From contig NC_084469.1 of the NCBI RefSeq assembly GCF_027409185.1, forward strand, positions 37,699,293 through 37,763,292: a DNA stretch of 64,000 nt, given 5' to 3'. Both the position numbers and the translations under genes were made by a program. Positions 11,849-24,334 of this stretch are shown here, one piece after another. Under the pieces are notes generated by a model, which did not search any database, was not told where the DNA came from, and worked only from the letters and a program-made list of their open reading frames with translations. The stretch's first letter is position 1, and each line of letters starts with the position of its first letter. This DNA comes from Cynocephalus volans (taxonomy: Eukaryota; Chordata; Mammalia; Dermoptera; Cynocephalidae).

Positions 11849-14395
11849 TGCCCGGGAGGAGCTGGAGGAGCCCAGCCGCTCTCCCGGGGGTGATTTGCAT
11901 GGGAGGGTGCCGTCCTGCCTGGGCTGCCTTCTCTCCCCGCTGGGTGTGAGCAAATGAGAGAGCCGGCACGCCTCGGAGCCACAAGGAAGTACACGTGGGT
12001 CTCCCTTTATGAGTTCGCAGCCAGTGGGGCAGGATATTTCTTAACTGTTTCATGGCTCAGGAATGATCCCAACCAAAATAATCTGACATCACTGTTAATT
12101 GGGCTGGTTATCACTAGGACCGTGCAGCAGGGGAGTCAGGGTGCCCTGGGGTGAATCTGCAGTGTCAGGGGTCCCGTGGCCCTGGAGGAGGGGCTGTCCC
12201 GTGCCTTGTTCTCTGACATGCAAGCCAGAGAGCTTGAGCATACTGTTTCTGAGACACAGTTGGAATCATCTGATGTGATAGGGTGGGTGTTCTCCCCCCA
12301 GTCTCCCCCCCACACTCTTCCTGGTGGAGAAAGGAGGTTTTATGTAAAGGACGTGGACAAGAATTTGTTGACATCAATAGATTTTGAAATGATGCTGTAA
12401 GAGTTGGTCAATATTAGCAAAAGAAATTTTGTCTGCCATGTAGATTCTCCACTCTGAGGACCGAAGGACCTGAGCTTCCTGTGACAATGGGCAGAAGGCA
12501 GGCTTCGGAAAGGGGCAAAGATGAAAAACACCGCGTGAATACAGAAGAAAACAGGGAGAGAAGGGACTTCCAGCTTCCGGCCTCCGTCTGCAGTAGCCTC
12601 GGGGTGGACCGAAAGGCAACTCCCAGGCAAAAGCCAAGAGGTGTTCACATGGCCCATTGGCCCTGTGTTTTCTACACTGACTTCGTGTTTGCTGTGTCTC
12701 ATGATGGGCCACAGCCGTGTGCTCTTCCAGACACTGCTCGTATCCCTGAAGGGTTATGTACAAGATGGGGAGACCTTATCACTGTGGCCACTCACTGGGT
12801 GTGTGGAGTGAACATCAGATGAGAAGCCCTTGGTCACCTCTGCAGAGCTGCCCGGACAGCCACCCCTCTGTCCCTGATTCACAGTGGGGCCTGGAACAAG
12901 GCACCAGACCTCTGTGGACCTCAGTTTCCCCAGATAAATGATGCAAATAATTTCCACTTTTTCTTTTGCCTTCCCCAGAGGGTGAGAATAAATAGGGAAT
13001 GTTCAAATTGTGTTTCCTATATGTAAAATAAGCCAGGATAAGAGAGAAACTTTCAGAAAAAGTACTGGGGAAAGTGGGGTAGGTGGGTGCTTGAGGTAAG
13101 GATGATATAACCATACTTTTTAGGAGATGAAACATTATGAGACTTGACCCAAGCCAGGCAGGCAACCTGGAGCATCTCAGAGTGAGAAGCTTGGCCATTC
13201 TCCCCGCCCATATTTGCATGCTTTCCCCCGTGTGTCCTAGAAGGGGTGAGGTGCCCACACAGGAACCCCTCCCATTGCAGGGAAGTCATGACACCTCCTA
13301 TCCATTGTCCTCCTGGGAGGAAGAGTCAGTGGACAGCAATGGCCTCTCCCCAGGGGCAGGTCAAGTACCCACACTGTGGCTGTGCAGAGCTGGGCTGATG
13401 TGTCCTGGCCTAGCTGTGCACAAGTTCCCAGGAGCCTTTGCAGAGTTCTGTGTGTGTGTGGCTCTAGTCTATAGTGAACAGGAATTTTAGTGCTAAAATT
13501 TCTATGTGCTGGAAAATCCCTTGGTCTTGGGTCAACAAGGATGGTTGGTCAGCTTACTTCCATCTGATGTGCTGGGTCAGAGAGAAGCTGGCGGCAAGAA
13601 AAGCTTCTCCCTGTGCCCTGCTTCAGGTCAACCTCTCTCAACAAGACCTGGAGCATCCCATGGAAATGCTGGTTCCTTACATTCTGGATCTCCTCAACAT
13701 TTTTAGTACTGCTATTCTCTCTCTCTCTCTTTCTCATTACCAGCCGAAATGACATATTCATGAGCAAAAGGAACCAAGTTGAAACCACTCACTATTTCAG
13801 TATCCAGAGCTACTTAGCATCAACTACTTGGCGTGCATCCTCCAGAACCATGACTTTCTCTCTTCTTCCTTACAGAAACGGGCTGCATTGTCTTCTGGTT
13901 CTGCAGTCTGCCACTCCCTTCTCACACAATACATGGCCGTTTTTGCATGTTGCTAACTGTGCCCCCAACCCGCCCCCCGAAGACCAGCCAAGCCATGAGG
14001 AGCCCCTGCACACCTGCTGCCCCAGGTATCTTTCCTGCTCCTGCTTTCTGAAGGTACCTCTCCTGTGAGTCGAGGCACTCTGGGTATTTGCACAGCTGGG
14101 AGGGACTGACTGGGACGTTTGATGAAAAGCCAGGTGAGAGTCGAGCCCTGCCATGGGGAAGGCTGGAAGAGGAGGAGGGAGACAAGAGAAAGGGGGAGAG
14201 TGACTGGAAGCGTGGGAAACAGAAGGCACCCGGGCGGAGGCTGACCTGGGCAGGGCACCAGCAAGAAGTGTTCTCCTGAACTGACACAGAACTGTGCACT
14301 GTGCTCCATTTTAGCTAGAAGGACACACCACCCTCTTCTTCCCACAGAGATCTTTGGTGAGTGGTTTACTTGCCAAGGCTAGCATCCGCTGTTGG
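11849..14395. other. Upstream flank of TMEM238L, nothing recognised
   Basis: Would contain the minus-strand gene's promoter and any 5' UTR exon, but I cannot point to a TATA box, CpG island or splice donor with confidence. A short (CT)n run lies at about 13717-13735. A 223-codon plus-strand open frame (11222-11893) runs antisense through TMEM238L and shows no domain. Confidence 0.4.
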
Positions 14396-14845
14396 AAATA
14401 GCTGCTTTGGTTGCCAGGGCTGCTGTAACAAACTAGCTCGGTCTCGGTGGCTTGAACAACAGAAATGCATTGTCTCACGGTTCTGGAGGCTGGAAGTCTG
14501 AGATCGAGGTGTGGGCAGGGTTGGTTCCTTCTGACGCTGTGAAGAGAATCATTTCCAGGCCTCCCTGCTAGCTTCTAGTGCTTTGCTGGAGACCTTCAAT
14601 ATTCCTTGGCTTGCAGGTGCAACCCCATGATCTCTGCATTTATTTCTGTGTGGCGTTCTCTCTGTGCACGTGTCTCTGGGCCCAAATTTCCCCTTTTTGT
14701 AAAGACACCAGTCATATTGGAGTAGGGCCCACCTTATTCCAGTATGACCTCATCTTAACTAATGACATCTGCAAAGACCCTATTTCCAAATAAAGTCACA
14801 TTCTGAGGTACAGAGGGAATTCAACCCATAACCCATGATAATTAG
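14396..14845 (-). mobile_element. MLT1A-like solo LTR (ERVL-MaLR)
   Basis: On plus it reads as the reverse complement of an MLT1 LTR: 'ccagggctgctgtaacaaac' at the left, 'ttctggaggctggaagtc', then 'gtaaagacaccagtcata', 'tgcaaagaccctatttcc' and 'ttcaacccataacc' at the right. No internal retroviral genes are attached. Confidence 0.85.
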
Positions 14846-15864
14846 CTAAAAGCTTTGTTTGTTTGTTTGTACATTCTTTGACATCTATCTGTAGTCTATA
14901 TAGAAAATTTAGATTCTCAAACCAAGTTTTCAGAAACACAGATAACTGTAGTGTCATCCCCCCATTAAAGGTGGCTCACTGTGCCACTAGGCACCACGCT
15001 TCAGCTCCTGGGACACAGAGATGCCATTGGTTGTCCCTGTATCATTGAGAGGGAGCTGGGAAGGAGGGTCTCTCACCTCTAATGGCCAAACCAAGGAGCT
15101 CATCCTCCATGGGTGGGTAGCCCTGAGTGACCCCTACACATTTAGAAGCTTGAGCTGAAGTGGGATTTAAATGAAACCGATGTTATTGAGCACCGATGAT
15201 GTGTCAGGCAGCAGAGAACAAGATCAAGTCCAGAACCTCACACCACAGAGTTAATATTCTTGGGGGGAGACACATAGTTAATAATTAAGTAACACCTGAG
15301 TGATATAACTTCAGGTGGCGATAAATACAAAAAGGACAAAAGCAGGGAACTACAAGACAGTAGCATCTGTCATGCTGCTCTGAAGCTTTGCTTTCTGAGC
15401 CATGAACACAGTGTGGAGGGCACCACTGGACACCCAGCCCCAGCCTGTGACTTCTGGGTATGGTCACTTAGGATGCCTCTGCCCCTCTGCTTCTGAGACC
15501 TCTCTGGGCTGCTGGGGCCTTAGCTGCCACTGTGGTTCAGACCTGTTCTGCTGCTGTTGCCTCACGGCTCTGCCTCTAATTGGCAACTGAGACCTCATCA
15601 CTCCCTTGGCAAAGTCACCATGATCTGTCATCTCCCTGTGATGTCACAGGATGACGGCCTCTCCATGATCCAGATCCTAAAGGGCAGGGCAAGACTGAGA
15701 CAGGGATGGGCCGGTCAGGAGCTCAGCTGACCCAGTGTCACAATTCCCAGACCTGACTCTACAAATGACCAAGGCCCAGTCACCTCCTGGGTGGCCAGGC
15801 TCAGATGTTGTTGGGTGGATCTAGCCACTCTGCCCTGCCCACTGGCCTCCCTGCCTTTTCATAG
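14846..15864. other. Intergenic, mostly unclassified
   Basis: A (GTTT)n stretch lies near 14854-14870. Around 15175-15340 there is diverged repeat-like sequence ('ttattgagcaccgatgatg') of an old family I cannot name. No gene seen. Confidence 0.4.
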
Positions 15865-16045
15865 TGCAGAGCTTAGTGGAGTGCCTGACTGTGCCACTCA
15901 CTGGCTTGTGTGACCTTGGGCAAGTTACTTACCCTCTCTGTGCCTCAACTCCCTCACTGTAAAAGAATCCCTATTTCACAGGGTTACTGTGAGAATTAAG
16001 TGAGTTCGTAGGTGTGAAGTGCTTAGAACCTGCACAAAGTCAACT
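15865..16045 (+). mobile_element. MIR SINE
   Basis: A very clear MIR: 'tgtgaccttgggcaagtta', 'ctctctgtgcctcaact', 'gttactgtgagaattaa' and 'tgaagtgcttagaacc'. Confidence 0.85.
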
Positions 16046-16642
16046 TAGACAAGTGTCACTGTCGTAGTTGTCACTAATACCTTCGCATTCTTTCTGTCAT
16101 GATACTTCTGTCAGGAAAACCCCAGGTTGGAAGGCATTCTCCATCGCACTGTCCTTTTCCTGCTTTACCAACCCTGGCTTCACTTAGTTGCAGCTCCTGC
16201 CCCTGGCTGCCTCCTCTCTTTCCCAGTAGGTCCATTAGGACATGCTGAGCCCTCTCTCCGTCCTTTATTCTCATGAAATCCCCTTCCCAGACCCCTTGTT
16301 TTCCTGCAAATCACTTACCTCTACTAAAGCAGCTCTTTAAATTCGTCCTCAAATTCTTCAGCTTCCCTGCTCTCATGATCCAGTGTTTATCAAGCCTTGG
16401 TTATATATGTACCACTCTCATGATTTTGCCGTAGCTGCAGTGTACTTCTATCACCTATTATATAATATTACATTCATTTGTTAATGCATCCTATTTTGTT
16501 AATTTTTTTCTTTGAATGGATTCTTTTTAAAAATCAATTATTGTCACAATTAGCGAAAACCTGGTATGACATAATAGAAAGTATTACACTGAAAAAACAC
16601 TGAGGAATATACACATTGAAAAAACAATGTAATTAAATTAGA
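16046..16642. other. Intergenic, nothing recognised
   Basis: AT-rich in its right half, without a recognised repeat or gene. Confidence 0.4.
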
Positions 16643-16892
16643 CCAAGGTCCTCAATTTTTTTGTGTAAAGGGCTGGGTAGTATGTATTTTAGGCTTTTTG
16701 GGCCATTCTGTCAGTCACTGTTACAACCATTCAACTCTGCCATTGTGATGAAAGAGCCATAGATGATCTGTAAATAGATAAGTCTGGCTGTGTACCAATA
16801 AAACTTTATTTGCAAAACCAGGCTGTGGGCCAGATTTGTTGAGTTAAATTTGTTGAGCATTTTACCTACTGAAATTGCTGAACCTCGGACCT
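16643..16892. mobile_element. hAT-Charlie nonautonomous DNA transposon
   Basis: Same family as the 6.2-kb element, in the same order: 'gtaaagggctgggtag', 'ttttaggctttttgggcca', 'caactctgccattgtgatg', 'ccaataaaactttatttgc' and 'gctgtgggccagattt'. The ends 'caaggtcctcaa' and 'gaacctcggacctg' are weakly inverted. Confidence 0.7.
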
Positions 16893-17264
16893 GTTTTTTT
16901 CTTTCTCAAATAAAAGCTGAAGATTCACAAATTTTAGAGGAGTGGAAAAAACATGATAGCACCAATCAGAGACTTTGTCCTGGAAGCCGTATGAACGTCT
17001 GAATGAAAATTAGAATAACTATGACTTTAATGTGTTTGTGTGCTAGCTGAAATCATTTCACATAGCCCTGGGTGTATAGTTCCAGGATTTAGAAAATATT
17101 GACCCTGATCAATGGTCAATCTGTGTTTACTCGTCCTTTTGTCCCGGCTAGAGCCTAGGGTCAGTATTTTCAGAAATATATTCACTCTTATCACAGGAGC
17201 CCCGGGCAATTTCAGCGTTCTTCATTTCTCCTCCGTTAGGCTGCCAGGGGGGCTTAAGAGGATT

Positions 17265-17470
17265 CCCTAAAATGTCCATCAGCGGATGAATGGATAAACA
17301 ACATGTAGTATGTATGTGCTATGGAATATTATTCAGTCTTAAAAAGGAAGGAAAGTCTGACACATGCTAGATCGTGGATGTACCTTGTGGACATTATGCT
17401 AAGTGAAATAGCCAGTCACAGAAGGATAAATACAGTATAATTGCGTTTACATGAGGTGTAGACATAAGAA
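17265..17470 (+). mobile_element. Old L1 fragment (ORF2 3' end)
   Basis: Sequence corresponding to the end of L1 ORF2: 'aatgtccatcagcggatga', 'atggaatattattcagtc' and 'atgctaagtgaaatagcca'. Disabled and diverged. Confidence 0.75.
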
Positions 17471-17959
17471 TGAGAATCCAGGCTCAGGGGGCCCTCCCTG
17501 CTGCTCAGCCAACTCTCTGGCCCTCCCCCCGGCCTTCCCATCTTATCCCCACTGGGCTGATCTAAACCTTCATGACTCTCATCCAGAGGTCAAAAGCATC
17601 CCCCCTTTGCCACCTTCCCCTCGCTTAGCACCTTCCTTCTCAGCAGGTTGATGACCTTGCCCCCATTTGGCAGAGAATAATATTTCCATGCATTTGTGGT
17701 ACGTGTTGATGTACTATGGGCATCCGCCCACATGCGGCATCTCCTGGTCCTCCCAGGAGCCCTGTTCCTGTTCCAGAGTGGAGAGTGGTCACCCAGCCAG
17801 TAAGTGGCAGAGCTGCATTTAGAACCTGTCCCGGTGGCTGGTGTGTATTAAATACAAGTAGCACTTCTCCCCCGTTTCTGCTCGTCATGCTCACACTGAC
17901 TCTTGCCCCAACATCCTTGGAGAATCAAATCAGTTTCTTTATTCTTCTCATTTAATTAA

Positions 17960-18695
17960 AAATGCAATTAAAAATTATTTATTTTAATTTGGTAAAATAT
18001 ACATAACATAAAATTTACCATCTTAACCATTTTCAAGTGTACAGTTCCGTGGCATTAAGTACATTCACAGTGTTGGGCAACCATCCCCATCGTCCCAAAC
18101 TAAACTCTGTACCCACTGAACACTAACTCCCCACCCCCCTCCTGGTCCCTGACAACCACTGTTCTATTTTCTGTCTCTATGAATTTGGCTACCCTAGATA
18201 CCTCATATAAATGAGATCAGACAGTGTTTATCTTTTTGTGACTGGCTATTTCACTTAGCATCATGTCCTCAGGGTACATCCAGGTTGTACCATATGCGAG
18301 AATTTCCTTCCTTCTTAAGACTGAATAATATTCCATTGTGTGTACGTACCCATTTTGTTTATCCATTCATCTGCCAAGGGACACTTGAGTTGCTTCTGCT
18401 TTGGGGCTGTTGTGAATATGCTGCTATGAACAGTGTACAAATATCTGTTCAAGTCCCTGCCTTCAGTTCTTCGGGGTGTATACACAGAAGTGGCACTGCT
18501 GCATCATCTGGCAGTTCCTCGTTTGCCTTTTTAAGAACCCCCTTCCCTTTTCTACAGTGGCTGTGCCATTCTGCCTTCCCACCTGCGGTGCAGGAGTGCC
18601 CCCGTCCAGTCTCCTCACACTCTCAGCAAATTTATTTTCCATTTTTTGTTTTGTTTTGTTTCTTCAGATAATAATTATCCTGAAGTGAAAAGCGG
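17960..18695 (-). mobile_element. Old L1 3' end (ORF2 end plus 3' UTR)
   Basis: The plus strand reads antisense L1. The 3' UTR part contains 'ttaccatcttaaccatttt', followed by 'atttcacttagcatcatg', 'attccattgtgtgtac' and 'gttgtgaatatgctgctat'. Multiple stops; an L1M-class relic. Confidence 0.8.
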
Positions 18696-20444
18696 ATTCC
18701 TAACTAACCTGACAGTTACCTTTATAACAGTCCCTGTTACATTTATTGAAGGAGTTTGTTTGGTTCTCTGTTCCCCTCGCTAGGTCGGGCACTGCTCCAG
18801 TTGGGGAGCGGCTCTGCCTTCTCCTTGGTAACCCAGCTCCTGTTTATTGAGTAGGTTCATTTTATAACTCCTGGGACACTCCCAGCTTATTGGAGAAGTT
18901 GAGACTGTTTCACCAGAATTCCCCCAACTCCACTCAGCTCTGCTCAGATTCCCTCTGTATCATCTTCCCCCTGTTTCTGAGGAAGTGGTCCCCCCACTCC
19001 CCGCAGGGGGATCTAGCACTCGAGCGGTCGAGCGGTGTGCTGTGCTTCAAGGTGTTCCCCCATACCCGCTGAGTTTGTGGACTTTCTGCTGCCATTCTGC
19101 TCCGAACTCACTGCTGGGCACACAGTAAGAGGTGTCAGAGATACCAATCCTGAGGCCTCACCTCCAGGACATCTGCTGGGCATGGTGCTAGAACCTTTCT
19201 GTCACCATTTTCTGGCTATCACTTGGCTGCCTTAGAAGCAATCAGGTGCAAATCCTGTTTACAAGCTGCCAGGGTTAAGCAGACACAGGACTGGGCTGTC
19301 TGTGACTCCCTTCCTGTCCCAGCTGGGCCCAGGGCCAAGATCCAGGGGCTTCGCTTAGGTGTCTCCACCCACAGGTCCAGGGCCAGAGCTGCAGGGCTAA
19401 CCGCCTCTCCACCTTGGGGCTCCTCTGGGGACTGGGGTCAGCTGCTGCCACGCCAGGTATGATTGAGCAAAAGAAATATGGACCCTGCCTTCAGGGAGCT
19501 TAAAGTGGGGAGAGGGAGGGAGAGAAAGGAGAGGGAGAAAGCACACGTATACCAATCGTGTAAATCAACATATAAATGTGACAGAGATCAGTGGCCAGAG
19601 GTAAAGGACCACGATCCTATGAGAATACGAACAGGAGGACAGAGACCGAGGCTTCTCTGAGGCTCTGGTGTTTGAGCTGAGATCTAAAGGGTGAGCGGGT
19701 GTGGCTAAGTGAAGAGGGGTGACCAGGCATCCCCAGCAGAGTCAGGAGCGTGTGCACATCTGTGTGGTGGCAGGTCGCACTGCAGGTGTCAGTGTAATGG
19801 AGAGGAGGAAGGGAGCAAAGAGCTGTGTTAGTGTCTCTCTCCTAAGAGCATTGGGAAGCTGTTGGAAGGGTTTAAGCAGGAGGGGGTGTGATCCATATTT
19901 TTTTAGGGAGGACCCTGGCTTCTGTGTAGCAAACAGGTTGGAGGGGCCAAGTATGGAAGTATGGCAGGGAGTAAGCATGGCACAGTGGACTGGGCAAGAG
20001 GAGCAGCTGCTGGTAGCGGGGTGGGAAAGAGGTGGACCAATGGTGCCTCCTGAGACACGTAACAGAATCTACCCTCTTAGATTTCTAAGTGCACAATGCC
20101 ATGTTGATAACTATAGGCACGACGCTGTATAGCAGATCGCTAGAATTTATCCATCTTTCACAACTGAAACTATACAATATTTTAATTAACAAACTTTATT
20201 TAAGTTTATTTATATTTATAATAATGTTAAAATGTCATAAAAACTTAGAAAATAAAAAAGAAAACCCTCCAGCCATAGGAAGCAAAGAAAGTAGGAAGAA
20301 CAATCCAAATGAGAGGCATCAGCCAACCAGGCCACAGGTCAGACTGCAGGGTGGACCGGCAGGGTCTGCTTCTGGGCGGGGCTGGAGAGGAAATTACATC
20401 ACATCACGGCAGGGAGGAGGGAGGGGAGGGGAGGGGAGGCCCCT
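18696..20444. other. Intergenic with unclassified old repeat-like sequence
   Basis: About 19461-19900 resembles an ancient interspersed repeat ('ggaccctgccttcagggag', later 'ttgaagggtttaagcagg'-type sequence) that I cannot name. A purine-rich (GGGGA)n patch lies at about 20407-20438. No gene recognised. Confidence 0.4.
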
Positions 20445-20800
20445 GCCTTCCCCAGACCTTCACTTGGTGCCTCCTCTTCATTCAGGTCGTGGACACAAAT
20501 GCCCTCTCCCCAGAGAGGCCTCCCTGGGCCACCCTATCAAGTAGCACCTCCCCCCATGCTCTGTGCTCTCAACCTGTTTTCTGACCTCATAACCCTCGTC
20601 CTCAACCTGTTTTCTGACCTCACAGCCCTCGTCTGTCTCTGACATCACCTTGTTCATGTGATGGTGTCCGCGTACGTGGACTGTCTGCTCCTAGCAGGGG
20701 CGAAGCTCTCGAATGCAGGGATTCTGGTCTGTTTTGTTCACAGCACTCAGCGCAGCATTCAGGAAGTGCTCAAAGGCTCTCTGTTGAGTGAATGAATGAA
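20445..20800 (+). mobile_element. L2 LINE 3' end
   Basis: L2-type pyrimidine-rich sequence with 'cagagaggcctccctggg' and, at its right end, 'ctgttgagtgaatgaatga', the usual L2 terminus. It contains the tandem duplication listed next. Confidence 0.65.
20568..20633. repeat. Two-copy tandem duplication, 33-bp unit
   Basis: Two adjacent units, each beginning 'ctcaacctgttttctgacct', at 20568-20600 and 20601-20633. They differ at only two positions. A local duplication inside the L2 fragment. Confidence 0.92.
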
Positions 20801-21482
20801 GAATGCTGCCTTCCCCAGACCGTGTGGGAAACGGCTTTGCAAGCCATCCCATGCCCTTCCCGTGTCCAGCTCATCATCCAAGGCTTCCCCCTCCTCCTCC
20901 CCGCTGGGCGGCTCATCCTCCAGCGGGCACACCCTCCTCCCCTGACACACTAGCTTTCCCAGGAGCCGGCCCCACTCCTTTTATCCTTTTGTTGGCGTGA
21001 ACCTGAAAGCGCTGCTCTGGCCTTGACCATGGGGCACACTTGGTGCTGGTCGGTCTCAGTCTGGTACTTTGCCTGGTCCCAGAAAGCAGCCACACCCTGT
21101 CCCTAGGTGATGGGCAGTCACTGCAGGCTAATTCATGGGGCTTTTCTCTCTTCCCAGTGAATGGCACCCATGGAGTGTTTGGCAACTGTTCCCAGAATTA
21201 CTCACTTGGGGCTCTTACCTGAACTTTTTGAGGTTCTTACTTGGGTTCTAAGCAAAATTCTAAGTAAAAGTGTGTATATGGTAAATAGTCTGGGTCTTCA
21301 GAGGATCCCTAATAACTATAGTAGTGCTACAGGTACAACCCTGCCCTCGGTTGCCAAAATGTCACATTTCTTTGTTTGAAATCAGATATCTATGTCCTAT
21401 CTGGAAGAGTCCATTTATGGCCTTATATGTCCAAGCCTAAATCTATTCGAGCTGAAGGATTTGGGAATTGTTGCATTACGGT
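20801..21482. other. Intergenic, nothing recognised
   Basis: No gene or classifiable repeat recognised. Confidence 0.4.
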
Positions 21483-22085
21483 TGTAACCTAAAACGATCT
21501 CTTCCTGTCATTAGAGTGAGCAGGACTGAAACCATGTTGGGAACTAAAACCACATAAGCTCTAAGAAATTTTAAAAGGACAAAGGTTTTTTCCTTGGCGT
21601 GCATTTCTCTGAGTTCCCCCTTCTCCCATAGTTATTTGATATTTTGAACCTGGTTATGGGGCAAGATGACATTATTTACATGAATGTGAAGTTGTTTTCC
21701 AGCCAGCCTGAAGCTGCAGACTTGCACGTACTACCCAGGCCCTGAGATAACAGCAAAGATGGGAGCAGAAACCAGACAGGGTCTTGGCGAGACCTTGCAC
21801 GGAGCCCCCACAGCTCATGTCTCCCTCCCTCCTGCTTTTCATTTCCCACGTTCCATTCCTTCAGCCTCCTCTTAAAAAACCCCTGAGTAAATCTGAGTCT
21901 TTGAGATGAACTTTAGCCTGGCCAGTCTCCTTCAGGTTTACCAGAGAGATCGATTAGCCCAACATCTGTCCTCAGGTCACTGGTATTCCTGAATAAAAAC
22001 TGATTTCCATTTTCACCAACATTTGACTTTTGAATGGTTTGTTTTTGAAAGGGGACAGGCAGCCAGACCTGTATATCTGGTATCA
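21483..22085 (+). mobile_element. Putative solo retroviral-type LTR
   Basis: The segment has LTR-like organisation: a T-G start near 21483, a late region with 'ttgagatgaactttagcct' and 'tttaccagagagatcgatta', and a polyadenylation signal 'gaataaaaactg' near 22000. No gag, pol or env is attached. The family is not identified and the ends are approximate. Confidence 0.4.
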
Positions 22086-22183
22086 AATTTTGGGAACTTC
22101 AGCCAGGATCTGAGTGTACCTGGTAACTTGGTGACAAAGTTAACACCTGCATTTTACTGAATACCTGCTGTCTACTTCATTTA

Positions 22184-22536
22184 GCTAATGCTGTTATAAC
22201 AAAATACCATAGACTGGGTAGCTCATAAACAAAAGAAATTTATTTCCTATAGTTCTGGAGGCTGGAAGTCCAAGATCAGGGCACCAGCATGGTCAGGTTC
22301 TGGTGAGAGCCTCTTCCAGCTTGCAGATGGCTGTCTTCTCCTTGTGTCCTCACATGGCAGAAAGGTGAGAGAGCCCTCTGGGGTCTCTTTTATAAGTGCA
22401 TTAATCCCATTCATGAGGGTTCCTCCTCATGACCTAATCACCTCTCAAAGGCCCTAGTCCTAACACCATCATCACCCTGGGAATTAGTTTTCAACATATG
22501 AATTTGGGAGGAACACGAACATTCAGACCATGGCAC
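22184..22536 (-). mobile_element. MST-type solo LTR (ERVL-MaLR)
   Basis: The reverse complement of MSTA/MSTB: 'ataacaaaataccatagact', 'gaaatttatttcctatag', 'tcctcacatggcagaaag', 'gtgcattaatcccattcat' and 'cacctctcaaaggcc' in order. Confidence 0.85.
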
Positions 22537-24334
22537 CTACTATGCGAGTGCGTCCTATTGGCATTTTCTCTTGTCTTATTTCATCCTTACAGGGACATAA
22601 AGGGGTAATTGCCATCTTCACACATAATTGGAAATCTGAGATAGAAATGTAAAAATGGAGAAATTAGCTGGTGGAGTCAAGTTTCGAACCAGGTCTGTTT
22701 AGCGCCAAAGCCTCTGATTTTTCCATGAGGATAATTGCTTCTTACCAAATAAGTGGTGACCTTTTCAAGCTGGATTTGACTTGAGCAATGGTGATCTAGG
22801 GTCCTAAGCAGTTTGGTGGAAGGAGAATGTGCACCTAGGAAAAGGAGAGGAGTGAGTGAGAATGGGCTGGACAGACAGGGCTGGGGGAAGAGGGGTAATG
22901 TTCTGGGCAGAGAGAATGTCACCGAGTGATGGGCAGAGATGGAATGGAGCAGGGCAGGGGGGACGTGGGGAGGATGAGGATCTGAAAGAGGTTCTGTGTG
23001 GATGGGGAAGGCTTGCTGCCACGAAGGCGTGGCAGGAGACGGTGCCTCATAAACCGAGCTGGGGAGTTCAGACTACACATCAGGACCATATGGAGCCATG
23101 GGAGGATTGCAGGAAGGGAGAGGCTCATTAAGTTTTTGCATTTGGGAAACAGATTACCGTGGCTCAGGGTGTAGCATGGATTATGGGAGAGAAAAACAGA
23201 GGGAGGAGATGAGTGAGAGAGCTGTGGAATAGTTGTGAGATGGATTTCCCTGGCTCCAGGGAAGGTGATGATGGTGACGGTGACGGTGACGGCAGAGTGG
23301 TATATGAGTGGGGTGATGCTAGCTGCGGTAACAAGTGAACCGTGACATTCCAGTGGCTAGACAAAATCGAAGTGTATTTCTAGTTCATATACCAGTCCAA
23401 TGTGGTGTTGCCGGTCCTCATGGGGCTTTCCTGACCTTGGTGACTCAGGGCCCAGGCTCCCTGCACGTGGGGCTCTGTACAGAGCTGGGAGAAGAACACA
23501 CCCACTTCCTAAAGGGCCTGGCTGGCAGAGTCATATGGCTCTTCTTGCTTTAATGTGTACCCGTCACATGTTCCCACCTGGATACAAGGGGTTCTGGACA
23601 TGTGGACTTGGTGGGACAGCTACTTTGTTCCTTGCTGTGGAGGGGCAACATGAATTTTGCTGGACAGTGAGCTATTTCAGCCCCAGAAATATGTCTGCCT
23701 GTGAGAGGTATTGAGATAGAAATCACAGGCCTTGTGATTGATCAGGGGTGATTGGAGGGAGAGAGGGAGGGGAAGGGAGGAGTCAAAACTGACAGAATAC
23801 AACCATTGGCTGGTATCAGACTCCCATTCACCTGACTACACAGCACATAGTGACACCCTCCCCTGTAACTCTCTATTTCTAATCAGTTCACACAGCTCTC
23901 TAGTCTCGCCAGATTTCCTACAGCAAAATAACTTAGCAGAACATCCAAATCTCACCTAGACTACCCTGGGCAGTCTGTTACATTGATAATAACTTTCAGT
24001 GCTTAATACAAAAGAGCCTTTTGGGGATTACCCCAATAATACTCTGAAGGAGGTGGGTGCTTTGCGAAGACTGTAGTGTAGAGAAGTGAAGTCCAGGGCC
24101 AGAGGGCTGGGAAAGCCCAGACAGGATGTGAACCCAGGTGGGCTGTCTCCAGAGTCTGCATTCTGAACCAATACATGGTACTGCATGTTTGGTAAGGTCA
24201 GGTTTCCTTAATTTTGACAACCGCACAGATTGGAACCTGGGAGAGAGAGAGAGAGAGTGGTGTCTTCTCCAGTGGATGCTAGTTGTATACAATCAGCCCC
24301 TCCCCACTGCCCCTGCCTCAGCTCTTAGAACAGA
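22537..24334. other. Intergenic with simple repeats and a possible old repeat
   Basis: A (GGTGAC)n minisatellite lies at about 23261-23292 and a (GA)n run at about 24242-24257. About 23320-23700 has an interspersed-repeat look ('gctgcggtaacaagtgaac'), but I cannot assign a family. No gene. Confidence 0.4.

Noticed and set aside
11222-11893. 223-codon plus-strand open frame antisense to TMEM238L
   Set aside because: No recognisable motif. It overlaps the better-supported minus-strand gene, and high GC explains the lack of stops.
11609-11953. Longer 114-codon form of TMEM238L
   Set aside because: The extension would begin at TTG and is not hydrophobic or family-like; the ATG at 11846-11848 fits the family length.
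14396-14845. Part of an endogenous retrovirus with genes
   Set aside because: Only a solo MaLR LTR; no gag, pol or env beside it.
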